A stretch of DNA of 64,000 bases from NCBI RefSeq assembly GCF_000807275.1, contig NZ_CP009056.1, positions 2,171,192-2,235,191 of the forward strand, in the 5' to 3' direction. Below, piece after piece: positions 1 to 8,577 of this stretch. Position 1 is the first letter of the stretch. Each line of letters begins with the position of its first letter. This DNA comes from Frischella perrara (GTDB lineage Bacteria > Pseudomonadota > Gammaproteobacteria > Enterobacterales > Orbaceae). The notes below the pieces were generated by a model that saw only the letters and a program-made list of their open reading frames with translations, had not been told where the DNA came from and made no database searches. A program made the translations under genes and the position numbers.

Positions 1-986
1 CGATGACCGCTGCAACAGTATGCCGGTTAAATGAAGACAGTGTGTATCTCGCCGTATTACCGGCTTCACATAATTTTACATTAGGTTGTCCGGGGATATT
101 AGGGACGTTTTCTGTTGGTGGTTGTGTCGTATAAGCCGAAACGCCGAATAGCGTGCTCTGTTTTGATCTGATTGAAAAACATCAAGTAACTATCACATCC
201 TTAGTTCCTGCCATTGTTAGCTTTTGGTTAATTGAGCTTTCTTACCACCCCCATCATTTTACTTCTCTTTCAGTCCTTCAGATTGGTGGAGCAAGGCTAA
301 ATCCCTTAGTTGCAGAGCAAATTCCAAGAGCATTTAATTGTAAATTACAGCAGGTGTTTGGTATGGCGGAAGGCTTAGTTTGCCTCACATCACTTGATGA
401 TACTGATGAGGTGATTTATCAATCACAAGGTTATCCCTTATCTATACATGATGAAATTAAGATCGTTGATCCTCAAGGACAAAATGTAGCAATGGGAGAA
501 ATTGGAGAATTGTTAGTCAGAGGTCCTTATACCATTAGACAATATTATCAGGCGCCAGAGCATACACTGCATAGTTTTACCGAGGATGGTTATTACTGTT
601 CCGGTGATTTAGTCCGATTAACACCACAGGGCTATCTGGTGGTAGAGGGACGAATAAAAGAGCAAATCAATCGTGCTGGTGAAAAAATTGCTACAGCGGA
701 AATTGAAGATATCTTATGCAAGGTTCCTCATGTTCATGATGCCGCATTACTGGCTCTTCCTGATGACATATTAGGAGAGCAAAGCTGCGCGATGTTAATC
801 GCTGATCAAAGATTAACTTTGGCAGAACTGCATCAACATTTTAAATTGCAAGGTATTGCACGATACAAATGGCCAGACCGGGTTGAATATATTGCACAAT
901 TTCCACTTACGAAAATTGGTAAAGTGGATAAGCAACAACTGGTTCGTATGGTTCTGTGTGATAGAGACACTAATGATAAAGTGTGA
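1..986 (+). pseudogene. entE: entE-like 2,3-dihydroxybenzoate-AMP ligase, interrupted by an in-frame stop and cut by the window edge
   Basis: Codons in the frame starting at position 3 read as the middle of an EntE/DhbE-type adenylating enzyme that activates 2,3-dihydroxybenzoate for catechol siderophore assembly. The frame stays open to a TAA at 132-134, where EntE has a continuous stretch (GGxVV-x-A), and then continues in the same frame to the normal C-terminus at 986. Recognisable parts after the stop are LIEKHQV, the FGMAEGL A5-type motif, the YCSGDLVRL region and the hinge GRIKEQINRAGEKI with the C-terminal catalytic lysine in KIGKVDK. A GTG at 153 could restart translation but would give only the C-terminal ~277 residues, without the P-loop part. 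The 5' end lies outside the window. I read it as a recently inactivated gene unless the stop is a sequencing error. Confidence 0.85.
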
Positions 987-1036
987 TTTTAACTTAAATG
1001 ACATAACTGTATATTCAACTTATGTTATGAAGGCTG

Positions 1037-1064
1037 AAAAGCATGGCTATTACTATGCTTTTTT
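1037..1064 (+). terminator. Probable intrinsic terminator after the entE remnant
   Basis: AAAAGCAT (1037-1044) and ATGCTTTT (1054-1061) form a perfect 8-bp stem with a 9-nt loop. The stem runs into a T-rich tract about 50 bp after the entE stop codon. Confidence 0.55.
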
Positions 1065-1081
1065 ATTCTAGATGAGATATC

Positions 1082-1323
1082 TGTAAAACATATTCTGAGT
1101 TTTTGGCCGGACGAAATTGTGCTCAAAGAGCCCTAAATATGGCAGGGTATTCTCACCCTCACCGTTTCAACATTGGTTTTTATCTATTGCCTGAATGAGT
1201 GGCCGGCAGGTTGAATTGACTCGATCAGTCATAGCTATGATCGAGTTATTACCGTTGTAGCAGAAAATACACATTATCAAAGTCTGGGTATTGAAAAAAT
1301 AGTCTCTCTGTCGCTCGGAAGGT
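1082..1323 (+). pseudogene. entD: entD-like 4'-phosphopantetheinyl transferase remnant
   Basis: No intact ORF, but two adjacent frames together read like the middle of EntD/Sfp-type enzymes, which attach phosphopantetheine to carrier domains of siderophore synthetases. At 1085-1197 the frame gives KTYSEFLAGRNCAQRAL, matching the EntD LAGRxxAxxAL block. After a -1/+1 shift near 1193 the next frame gives EWPAG, a TGA stop (1213-1215), then IDSISHSYDRVITVVAEN and YQSLGIEKIVSL. These match the WPA...SISH...AVV...GIDIE(E/K)I core. Part of the GIDIE magnesium-binding motif is missing (GIEKI). At least one frameshift and one internal stop make it non-functional. The N-terminus and the region after about 1323 are unrecognisable. 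Confidence 0.75.
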
Positions 1324-1501
1324 GATTGTGAATAGGCTGTCACGATCCGCAGTGCCATTATTAATAATAATTATTTTCAGATCTTTGCCTGTGCCAGTAT
1401 TGTAGAAGGTTTTCAACCTGAAAATGAGTGGAATAAAACCCAAATCAAACGCATTTACGCTCAATAAGTAACATATCAACTTATTTATAAGGAGACATAA
1501 A

Positions 1502-1633
1502 ATAACAATTCCAACGCTACACTCATATTCTTTGCCAACTGATAAACAATTGTCAATTAATAAAGCAAATTGGTATTTTAAGCCAAAAAAAGCCCCATGA
1601 CTTATCCAAAATATGCAAATCTATTTTGTTAAT
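1502..1633 (+). pseudogene. entB: entB-like isochorismatase N-terminal remnant without an ATG
   Basis: A good ribosome-binding sequence (AAGGAG at 1489-1494) precedes an ATA codon at 1502, where EntB homologues start with ATG. The frame reads ITIPTLHSYSLPTDK then KANWYFKPKKAP, a TGA (1598-1600), then LIQNMQIYFVN. This follows the EntB pattern (M)AIPxLxxYxLP...KVDWxFxPxRAALLIHDMQDYFV closely on both sides of the stop. Homology ends at about 1633. EntB makes 2,3-dihydro-2,3-dihydroxybenzoate and, in its C-terminal part, acts as the aryl carrier protein. Only the first ~44 codons remain. The AraC-type gene on the other strand ends inside this remnant, marking a rearrangement junction. Confidence 0.75.
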
Positions 1634-2475
1634 TTACTATTAATATGATTATCATTTCGGATAGTAGTATTAGTAAAGTTTCGCCATGAAAGACGGTTTA
1701 TCATGGCTTTTTGGTAGTTTCCCGGCGTTACCCCGAAATTTCGTCGGAAAATAGAAATAAACCCACTAATATTGTCGTAACCTAAATATAAAGATATTTC
1801 TGTGATTGGTTTTCCAGCAGCAAGTAATTCTAACGCTTTTAACATGCGTAGTTTCTGACGCCATTGTGTGAAATTAAACCCAGTTTCATTTGTAAATCGA
1901 CGTGTTAGTGAGCGTCGGGAAATGCCCGCCCAAACGCCCCAGTCATTGATTTTTCTATTATCACTAGGATTATCAGACAAAGCTAAAGCGATTTTTAACA
2001 AACGCATATCTTTTGGCATGGGAAGTGCTAGCTCAACTTGAGGCATTGTTCTAATCTCGTCAAGGATCACGGCAATTAAACGCTTCTGTTCCGGCTCCAG
2101 TTCTGAATTATGCCATGACATGGTCCGTGTAATTGCTTCGCGCAATAAGTCAGATAATTCTAAAATGTATGGCTTGACAGGTAGTTTAGTACATGCATTT
2201 TTTTGTATATAGATACTCCATCCCTCGAATGGCCCATGCGATCTAAGAAGACTATGCTGTACATTTGGAGGTATCCAGACACTATGAGTTGCGGGCACTA
2301 CCCATTGACAACTTTCTGCTTCAATTGAAATTAACCCCTGTAATGTGCCGAGTAATTGCCCTCTTGAATGACTATGCCGTAGTGTCACTCTTTGTGAAGA
2401 GTGGCTGACTGCCGATATGATCATCGGTTCGCTATCAGAAGAAGCGATCTGTGGAGAAATGAGAGGAGTATTCAT
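1621..2475 (-). CDS. AraC-family transcriptional regulator (cupin + HTH, NimR-like)
   Basis: A 284-residue regulator. Residues ~25-95 form a cupin-like ligand-binding fold (LRHSHSRGQLLGTL...WVVPATHSVWIPPNVQHSL). The last ~110 residues hold two helix-turn-helix motifs of the AraC/XylS type, including WGVWAGISRRSLTRRF and ITEISLYLGYDNISGFISIF. The layout matches the NimR/YeaM subgroup, whose members usually control a neighbouring efflux or metabolic gene. The divergent MFS exporter at 2941 is the obvious candidate target. The final codons (about LTK-stop) are antisense to the entB remnant, so the natural C-terminus may have been replaced or extended by a rearrangement. It starts at ATG 2475. 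Confidence 0.85.
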   Translation of the reverse strand: MNTPLISPQIASSDSEPMIISAVSHSSQRVTLRHSHSRGQLLGTLQGLISIEAESCQWVVPATHSVWIPPNVQHSLLRSHGPFEGWSIYIQKNACTKLPVKPYILELSDLLREAITRTMSWHNSELEPEQKRLIAVILDEIRTMPQVELALPMPKDMRLLKIALALSDNPSDNRKINDWGVWAGISRRSLTRRFTNETGFNFTQWRQKLRMLKALELLAAGKPITEISLYLGYDNISGFISIFRRNFGVTPGNYQKAMINRLSWRNFTNTTIRNDNHINSKLTK

Positions 2476-2694
2476 TAATATGGCCCCGATGGGATATTTT
2501 GTGGCTTAAATTGGCTAGTAAAATACTGTTCTACTGGCTATCCTAAAGTCCTCTTAGTTAAATTGAAGATAACAAGTTAGCAATAAATAGATAAGTTGTA
2601 AATGAGTAAAATAATAGTTTTTTATACAAATCAATTGTTAATTTTTCAAATTTATTAATTGATTAATAATCCGGTTTTGAGAAGGAACAGATAC

Positions 2695-2939
2695 ATGAAA
2701 GGAAAACATGTTCTATTTGGAATTAGCCCTTTTAATTCTAAATTTGATGAGAGTTATATTAAGAATATGTTGGAGTGGGAATTCATGCTTGTATTAGCGC
2801 TCAATTTGCAAATATGCAATTAAATATCGCCCTTCTAAAATTAGTATTAATACTTAGAATTTATAAAGAAATTACGCCACCCACATTCGATGGAATATAT
2901 ACACGGGGCACAACTAAATATAATCTGGAAAGGGTTTAA
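2695..2939 (+). pseudogene. Truncated tRNA-dependent cyclodipeptide synthase (CDPS) remnant
   Basis: After a strong Shine-Dalgarno sequence (GAAGGAA) an ATG at 2695 opens a 42-codon frame ending at 2823. Its residues 3-30 include KHVLFGISPFNSKF and YIKNMLEW, which resemble the N-terminal nucleophile-serine block of cyclodipeptide synthases (GxSxxN...hxxhhxW). These enzymes use two aminoacyl-tRNAs to make cyclic dipeptides; full-length members have about 220-290 residues. Most of the protein is missing. A second open frame (2781-2939) ends with TAA one base before the MFS start codon, as expected if an internal deletion fused the two ends of a gene once coupled to the transporter. I did not recognise the second part. 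The CDPS assignment rests on the short N-terminal block. Confidence 0.6.
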
Positions 2940-2940
2940 T

Positions 2941-4305
2941 ATGAAACAATCGATTGACCTGACAACCGCCGAAAGGAAGTTAGTGTTTGCTATGACGCTA
3001 TCTAGTATTTTGCCGTTATTAGATAGCAGTATAGTTAATGTTATTTTACCCTCAATTTCGCATGACATTAATACCTCTTATGCCTATATACAATGGGCTA
3101 TTACAGTATATATGCTTGCTTGCGCAGCGGGCATATTACTATCACCTTATGTACATGAAAATTTTGGACTCAAGAAAGCATGGGTATGCTCAATTTTTGT
3201 TTTTCTTGTTGGTTCTATATTAGTTGGATTTTCATATAATCTAGTTTCTTTGATCTTATTTAGATGTTTACAAGGTTTTGGTGCAGGAATATTAATTCCT
3301 ATTACTCAATCCACAATAGCGATTTATTTTGGTAAGGAAAGACTAAAGCCAATTATGGCATTGATTGCTATTCCGTCAGTCTTTGCCCCTGCGCTAGGAC
3401 CAGTTTTTGGAGCAGTCATATCAGAACAGTTAAATTGGAGAATAGCTTTTTTTATCAACATGCCTTTGGTGCTTGTGGCTTTTTTCTATGGTAGGACGAC
3501 AATACCTGATAATAAAACGTCTAAATACAATATGAATATTTATGTATTTATGACTTTTTTAATTGCTTTAATACTCTTTTTTATCTCTATTAAAAATATC
3601 ACTTCTGGGCGTTTTTTTGATATTTTTAATATTATTATGCTAATTTTAGGTATTGGTTTGATGGTGGTTTCGCTTATTACTAATAACAAGTCAGACAGTA
3701 AACTGATTGATTTAAGTGCATTTAGTTGTATTCAATATTCGTTTGCAATAATTATGGGATTTTTGACGTCACTTATCTTTTTTGGTTTTATGATTTTTTT
3801 TCCTTTAATCCAAGCAATAAAGGATAATATATCTATTACATATATTGGTATGCTACTTGCTCTACAAGGTGTAGGTGCTTGGTTGGCTAGAAAATTTATT
3901 TATAAATCTCTAAGTGAGATAAATTCTTTTCTAATTATTGGCGTAGGATTAATAATATCAGCAATAAGTATATTAATTATTCAAGTTGGTGGGAACGCCT
4001 CTGAAATCATCGGTTTTATTGTTCGAGGTTCCGGATTAGGCGTCGCCACGATTGCTGTTCTCTCTTCTCCATTTGAGTATTGTGATAAAAATCAAATTAA
4101 GGACACGAGTGCAATCACACGAGTTATACAGCAAATTGGTGGTGCATTTGGAAGTATATTATCAGGAATATTAATCCACTTCACTCAAGATCAGATAATT
4201 TCAGTAAACTGCGCTTATCATACAATGTTTTTTGTGTCTCTTACTTTTGGTCTTCTAGCGGTTATTGTCTATATTTTTTTTGGTCGAGTGAATAAAATAG
4301 CCTAA
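2941..4305 (+). CDS. MFS efflux transporter, DHA2 (14-helix) type
   Basis: A 454-residue integral membrane protein of the drug:H+ antiporter-2 family (EmrB/QacA-like). Visible signatures are LDSSIVNVILPSI in helix 1 (motif D1), GFGAGILIPI near helix 4, and ALGPVFGAVI, corresponding to motif C of exporters. About 13-14 hydrophobic segments span the protein. I chose ATG 2941 because GAAAGGG lies just upstream and because the preceding open frame stops one base before it; an in-frame ATG at 2890 would add 17 residues. Placed after a CDPS remnant and divergent from an AraC-type gene, it may have exported a cyclic dipeptide product. It now appears to be an orphan exporter. The substrate is unknown. 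Confidence 0.85.
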   Translation: MKQSIDLTTAERKLVFAMTLSSILPLLDSSIVNVILPSISHDINTSYAYIQWAITVYMLACAAGILLSPYVHENFGLKKAWVCSIFVFLVGSILVGFSYNLVSLILFRCLQGFGAGILIPITQSTIAIYFGKERLKPIMALIAIPSVFAPALGPVFGAVISEQLNWRIAFFINMPLVLVAFFYGRTTIPDNKTSKYNMNIYVFMTFLIALILFFISIKNITSGRFFDIFNIIMLILGIGLMVVSLITNNKSDSKLIDLSAFSCIQYSFAIIMGFLTSLIFFGFMIFFPLIQAIKDNISITYIGMLLALQGVGAWLARKFIYKSLSEINSFLIIGVGLIISAISILIIQVGGNASEIIGFIVRGSGLGVATIAVLSSPFEYCDKNQIKDTSAITRVIQQIGGAFGSILSGILIHFTQDQIISVNCAYHTMFFVSLTFGLLAVIVYIFFGRVNKIA

Positions 4306-4474
4306 ATCTGCTGCCTTTTGTTGCACTAGCATTAAATTTTTTTCAGATTGGTCAACGCGAGAGAGGATTATTCGCATGTCATGCTCGCCCTACGGGGCGT
4401 TGCTAAAGCAACGTTGTCTCGCTACGCTCGGCTCGAACCTCTGATCGGTTCTCATCCTCTCAAAATGCAGATAA

Positions 4475-4504
4475 TAAAAAAGCCTACTCATTGAGTAAGC
4501 TCTT
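4475..4504 (-). terminator. Intrinsic terminator in tRNA-linked repeat 1 (distal)
   Basis: GCTTACTC and GAGTAGGC pair on the minus strand and are followed by a run of six T. This is the third of three equivalent terminators behind the tRNA. Confidence 0.6.
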
Positions 4505-4640
4505 TTATTTAAAATTGGTCGGCGAGAGAGGATTACTCGCATTTCATGCTCGCCCTATGGGTCGTTGCTAAAGCAACGTTGTCTCGCTGCGCTCGGCTCG
4601 AACTTCTGGTCGGTTCTCATCCTCTCAAAATGCAGATAAT

Positions 4641-4668
4641 AAAAAAGCCTACTCATTGAGTAGGCTAT
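4641..4668 (-). terminator. Intrinsic terminator in tRNA-linked repeat 2
   Basis: GCCTACTC and GAGTAGGC form a perfect 8-bp stem on the minus strand with a 3-nt loop, followed by T6. It is the second terminator behind the tRNA. Confidence 0.65.
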
Positions 4669-4803
4669 TTTATTTAAAAGTGGTCGGCGAGAGAGGATTA
4701 CTCGCATTTCATGCTCACCCTACGGGTCGTTGCTAAAGCAACGTTGTCTCGCTGCGCTCGGCTCGAACCTCTGGTCGGTTCTCATCCTCTCAAAATGCAG
4801 ATA

Positions 4804-4833
4804 ATAAAAAAGCCTACGCATTGAGTAGGCTCT
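4804..4833 (-). terminator. Intrinsic terminator directly behind tRNA-Pro (repeat 3)
   Basis: GCCTACTC and GCGTAGGC pair with one mismatch on the minus strand, followed by T6 and 12 bp beyond the CCA end of the tRNA. It is the first of the three tandem terminators. Confidence 0.65.
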
Positions 4834-4844
4834 TCTATTTAAAT

Positions 4845-4921
4845 TGGTCGGCGAGAGAGGATTCGAACCTCCGACCCACTGGTCCCAAACCAGTTGCGCT
4901 ACCAAGCTGCGCTACTCGCCG
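4845..4921 (-). tRNA. proM: tRNA-Pro (anticodon TGG)
   Basis: The minus strand reads as a complete 77-nt tRNA: acceptor CGGCGAG paired with CTCGCCG, discriminator A and encoded CCA, D-loop with GCTTGGTAGC, anticodon stem CTGGT/ACCAG enclosing TTTGGGA, and the T-arm GGAGGTTCGAATCCTC. The sequence appears essentially identical to the E. coli proM product. A consensus promoter lies just upstream and three repeats with terminators lie downstream. Confidence 0.97.
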
Positions 4922-4932
4922 TTAGGATGCGA

Positions 4933-4961
4933 ATAATATCTTGGTTATTAACAACTGTCAA
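4933..4961 (-). promoter_or_regulatory. Sigma-70 promoter of tRNA-Pro
   Basis: On the minus strand TTGACA (4956-4961), a 17-bp spacer and TATTAT (4933-4938) form a near-consensus promoter 12 bp before the tRNA 5' end. Confidence 0.85.
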
Positions 4962-5175
4962 GAGTGATTACTCAATTTCCTATAAAATTATTATTGATTT
5001 AACTAAATCCACAACAGTAATATCTATATAGTTATTATTTTATTTATTAGCTAGTTTGAAATATTTTTACCCTCTGCTGCTAAGAAGTCTAAAAAATGTC
5101 ATACGGACAATTATACGAACCATCATACGAAAAAATAACAAGAAGGATTTTATTCACAATTGTGCAAGTTATTAT

Positions 5176-5205
5176 CCCTAAAACGGCTTAATTACCGTTT
5201 TAGGG
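5176..5205 (-). terminator. Hairpin downstream of tgt
   Basis: CCCTAAAACGG and CCGTTTTAGGG form a perfect 11-bp stem with an 8-nt loop, 18 bp past the tgt stop codon. The T-run is weak on the minus strand, so it may be a factor-assisted terminator or an mRNA-stabilising hairpin. Confidence 0.5.
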
Positions 5206-5222
5206 TTAGTGATAAATAAATA

Positions 5223-6413
<1,191 letters not shown>

Positions 6414-6534
6414 TTATAAAATTGTGATTACTTGAAATAAAAACGCATTTTATAAAAAGCTATCACCCATAATAAAGTCGGCTATAATAACATATAAGTC
6501 ATAATTTAACGACAAAATACGATTAGGAACAGTG

Positions 6535-7206
6535 ATGAAACGTTTATGTAATACAGCTATTTTAGCTTGTTGTCTTTTAATGCTCAGTGCATGTCAAACA
6601 AATAAAATAACGGTAATGAATCATGAGCAATTACAACTATTAACTGATGAGCAAATTATTCAATTCAATCAACAAAGTTGTGCAAGACAAGATCGATACG
6701 AGGTATTAGCCAGCCCATCTCATGCATTACAGCAGCATTTAAATAATATTGTCCATCCTTTACCGAAATCTATAAATAATCAAATATTAAATTATCGAGT
6801 TTATATCAATACGCAACCTGCGGCATGGGCTTCATTAAATGGATGTGTTAGAGTGACAAGCGGACTATTAAAAAATCTAAACGATAATGAAGTTCAAGCG
6901 GTACTGGCTCATGAAATTGGTCATATTGCTCTCAAGCACTCCATTAAGGCTTTTCGAGCAGCAAAATCGGCAGAAGTGATGAGTAATAATGAGATTATCC
7001 TCTTAACACCGCAATCACTAACTCAGCAACAAGAACTTGAAGCCGATGAATTTGCAATTAATTTACTAAAGCAGCACCATCTTAATCTTGATGGGTTAAT
7101 TACTATGTTAGATAAACTTAATCATCATCAAAAACAAGCTAGTCATACGCATCCTGATATGATAGCAAGAAAACAAGCCTTAATTAGAAAAATACACGCT
7201 AATTAA
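6535..7206 (+). CDS. M48-family metalloprotease lipoprotein (LoiP-like paralogue)
   Basis: A 223-residue lipoprotein whose signal peptide ends in the lipobox LSAC (Cys20). Gln at +2 predicts the outer membrane. The zinc-binding HEIGH is at residues 126-130 within LAHEIGHIALKH, and the third ligand is likely Glu167 in QQELEADEF. The block AAWASLNGCVRVTSGLL matches the gene at 8578, so the two are paralogues. Members of this family (LoiP/BepA/YcaL type) act in envelope protein quality control. Compared with the other copy, it lacks the segment just after HEIGH that in LoiP contains the SQSQLGDL stretch, and it is shorter. ATG 6535 is preceded by AGGAA; a GTG one codon upstream is also possible. 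Confidence 0.85.
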   Translation: MKRLCNTAILACCLLMLSACQTNKITVMNHEQLQLLTDEQIIQFNQQSCARQDRYEVLASPSHALQQHLNNIVHPLPKSINNQILNYRVYINTQPAAWASLNGCVRVTSGLLKNLNDNEVQAVLAHEIGHIALKHSIKAFRAAKSAEVMSNNEIILLTPQSLTQQQELEADEFAINLLKQHHLNLDGLITMLDKLNHHQKQASHTHPDMIARKQALIRKIHAN

Positions 7207-7213
7207 TAATAAA

Positions 7214-7246
7214 AACCTTAAGCAAATATTGCTTAAGGTTAATTTT
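7214..7246. terminator. Bidirectional terminator between convergent genes
   Basis: AACCTTAAGC (7214-7223) and GCTTAAGGTT (7231-7240) form a perfect 10-bp stem with T-rich sequence on both strands. It serves the metalloprotease gene (+) and queA (-). Confidence 0.85.
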
Positions 7247-7248
7247 TG

Positions 7249-8277
7249 TTATTTTTTAGTTATAAACATGGCATCACCATAACTAAAAAAGCGATATCGT
7301 TCTTGAACTGCTTGTTGATAAGCATGCATAGTATTTTCATAACCGGCAAAAGCTGAAACTAGCATGATTAATGTTGATTCAGGTAAATGGAAATTAGTAA
7401 TCAGTGCATCAACAACATTAAAATGATATCCCGGATAAATAAATATACGCGTATCGGCAAAGAATGGGGCAATGTGTCCCGTCTTTTGTGCAGCACTTTC
7501 TAAAGCGCGCACAGAAGTAGTACCCACTGCAATAACTCGTTTACCACGTGCTTTACATGCTAAAACAGCATCGACAACTTCTTGTGGCACTTGTGCATAT
7601 TCAGCATGCATTACGTGATCAGTTATATGATCAACTCTAACAGGTTGAAAAGTCCCCGCCCCCACATGTAGCGTAACAAATGCCATTTCGACGCCTTTTT
7701 GCTTTAATTGGTTTAATAACCCGTCATCAAAATGGAGTCCTGCCGTTGGTGCGGCGACCGCTCCCGGTACTTTATTATAGACAGTTTGATAAACTTCTCG
7801 GTCATGTTCATCATCGGGTCGATCAATATAAGGCGGTAATGGAATATGACCTATTTGATTTAAAATCGTCAATACATCATCAGGAAATTGCAATTCAAAC
7901 AACGCATCATGTCTTGCAAGCATGGTTATTTGATACTGATCATGCTCACCTAACAATAGTTCGGCACCTACTTTGGGTGATTTAGATGCTTTGACATGAG
8001 CCAATACCCGATTATTATCAAGTATCCTTTCAACTAAGATTTCAATTTTACCACCGGATGCCTTACGACCATATAAACGAGCGGGAATAACTCGGGTATT
8101 ATTAAATACTAACAAGTCACCTTCATGTAGTTTATCAAGAATATCGGTAAAAATACCATTTTCAAGTTGCCCAGATGGTCCATCTAAGCAAAGTAAGCGA
8201 CACTCGCTGCGGTTTTCCAAGGGATAACGTGCGATGAGTTCATTGGGTAAATCAAAATGAAAATCAGAAAGTTGCAT
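7249..8277 (-). CDS. queA: S-adenosylmethionine:tRNA ribosyltransferase-isomerase
   Basis: A 342-residue enzyme that transfers and rearranges the ribosyl part of SAM onto preQ1-tRNA to form epoxyqueuosine, the step after Tgt. Highly conserved segments are [21 protein letters not shown] at the start (here split by normal variation), [60 protein letters not shown] and FIYPGYHF. The length is normal. Start ATG 8277 lies at the family's usual N-terminus ([11 protein letters not shown]). It runs on the same strand as tgt but is separated from it by about 870 bp that hold the opposite-strand metalloprotease gene. Confidence 0.97.
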   Translation of the reverse strand: MQLSDFHFDLPNELIARYPLENRSECRLLCLDGPSGQLENGIFTDILDKLHEGDLLVFNNTRVIPARLYGRKASGGKIEILVERILDNNRVLAHVKASKSPKVGAELLLGEHDQYQITMLARHDALFELQFPDDVLTILNQIGHIPLPPYIDRPDDEHDREVYQTVYNKVPGAVAAPTAGLHFDDGLLNQLKQKGVEMAFVTLHVGAGTFQPVRVDHITDHVMHAEYAQVPQEVVDAVLACKARGKRVIAVGTTSVRALESAAQKTGHIAPFFADTRIFIYPGYHFNVVDALITNFHLPESTLIMLVSAFAGYENTMHAYQQAVQERYRFFSYGDAMFITKK

Positions 8278-8577
8278 AACATAAACCGTACATCAATAAT
8301 GGCTCATTAGTCTAATTGGCTGATAACTATGATGCAAGAATAAATTGCCAATTAATAAATTCAAATATCAACATTCACATAACTACTTGGTATGGCAACA
8401 ATTGACGACATTTATAATTAAATTCCGTGACTTTATCGCGCATAATTTCCATGACTAAAATAATTATAATTTTTGATATATGACCAATTGGTTCTTAAAA
8501 TTAGTTTTATATTAACAAGATAATTGATTAAAATATTTCGGAAATTAAATTAAACTAAAAATGACAAGGATTATCAG

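Larger units (their letters stand above)
4347..4842 (-). repeat. Three tandem ~165-bp repeats downstream of tRNA-Pro (rtT-like)
   Basis: Units begin at about 4347, 4514 and 4679, with the tRNA end itself at 4843 (periods 167, 165 and 164 bp). Read on the tRNA strand, each unit carries AATCCTCTCTCGCCGACCA, the last 19 nt of the tRNA gene, plus a conserved spacer containing GTTGCTTTAGCAAC and a GCC-TACTC/GAGTA-GGC hairpin with a T-run. The oldest copy (4347) is mutated in the tRNA-derived part. The design parallels the 178-bp repeats behind E. coli tyrT that carry 19 bp of tRNA-Tyr. No integrase or CRISPR features accompany them. They are probably transcribed with the tRNA when terminators are read through. 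Confidence 0.85.

Noticed and set aside
1219-1246. Perfect 9-bp inverted repeat ACTCGATCA/TGATCGAGT as operator or terminator
   Set aside because: It lies inside the entD fossil, over codons of the SISHSYDR block, and no T-run follows. Coincidental symmetry of former coding DNA is the simpler reading.
1167-1479. Two minus-strand frames (63 and 76 codons) in the 1.1-1.5 kb interval
   Set aside because: They are antisense to the entD fossil or unconnected to any SD. The plus-strand fossil explains the first.
1324-1500. Open frame ending at 1467 (containing FQPENEWNKTQIKRIYAQ) as the tail of another siderophore gene
   Set aside because: It could be part of a further fossil, but I could not match it to any family, so no feature is claimed.
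4347-4842. CRISPR array
   Set aside because: The whole ~165-bp unit is repeated, there are no variable spacers, and no cas genes are seen.
4720-4905. 61-codon minus-strand frame across the tRNA-Pro gene and the last repeat
   Set aside because: It translates the tRNA itself (the familiar VGGSNPLSPT pattern) and the repeat. This is not a real gene.
4347-4921. Prophage or island attachment sites, because 19 nt of the tRNA 3' end recur four times
   Set aside because: Units are only ~145 bp of unique spacer each, are mutually similar, and no integrase or cargo gene is present. The rtT-type explanation fits better.
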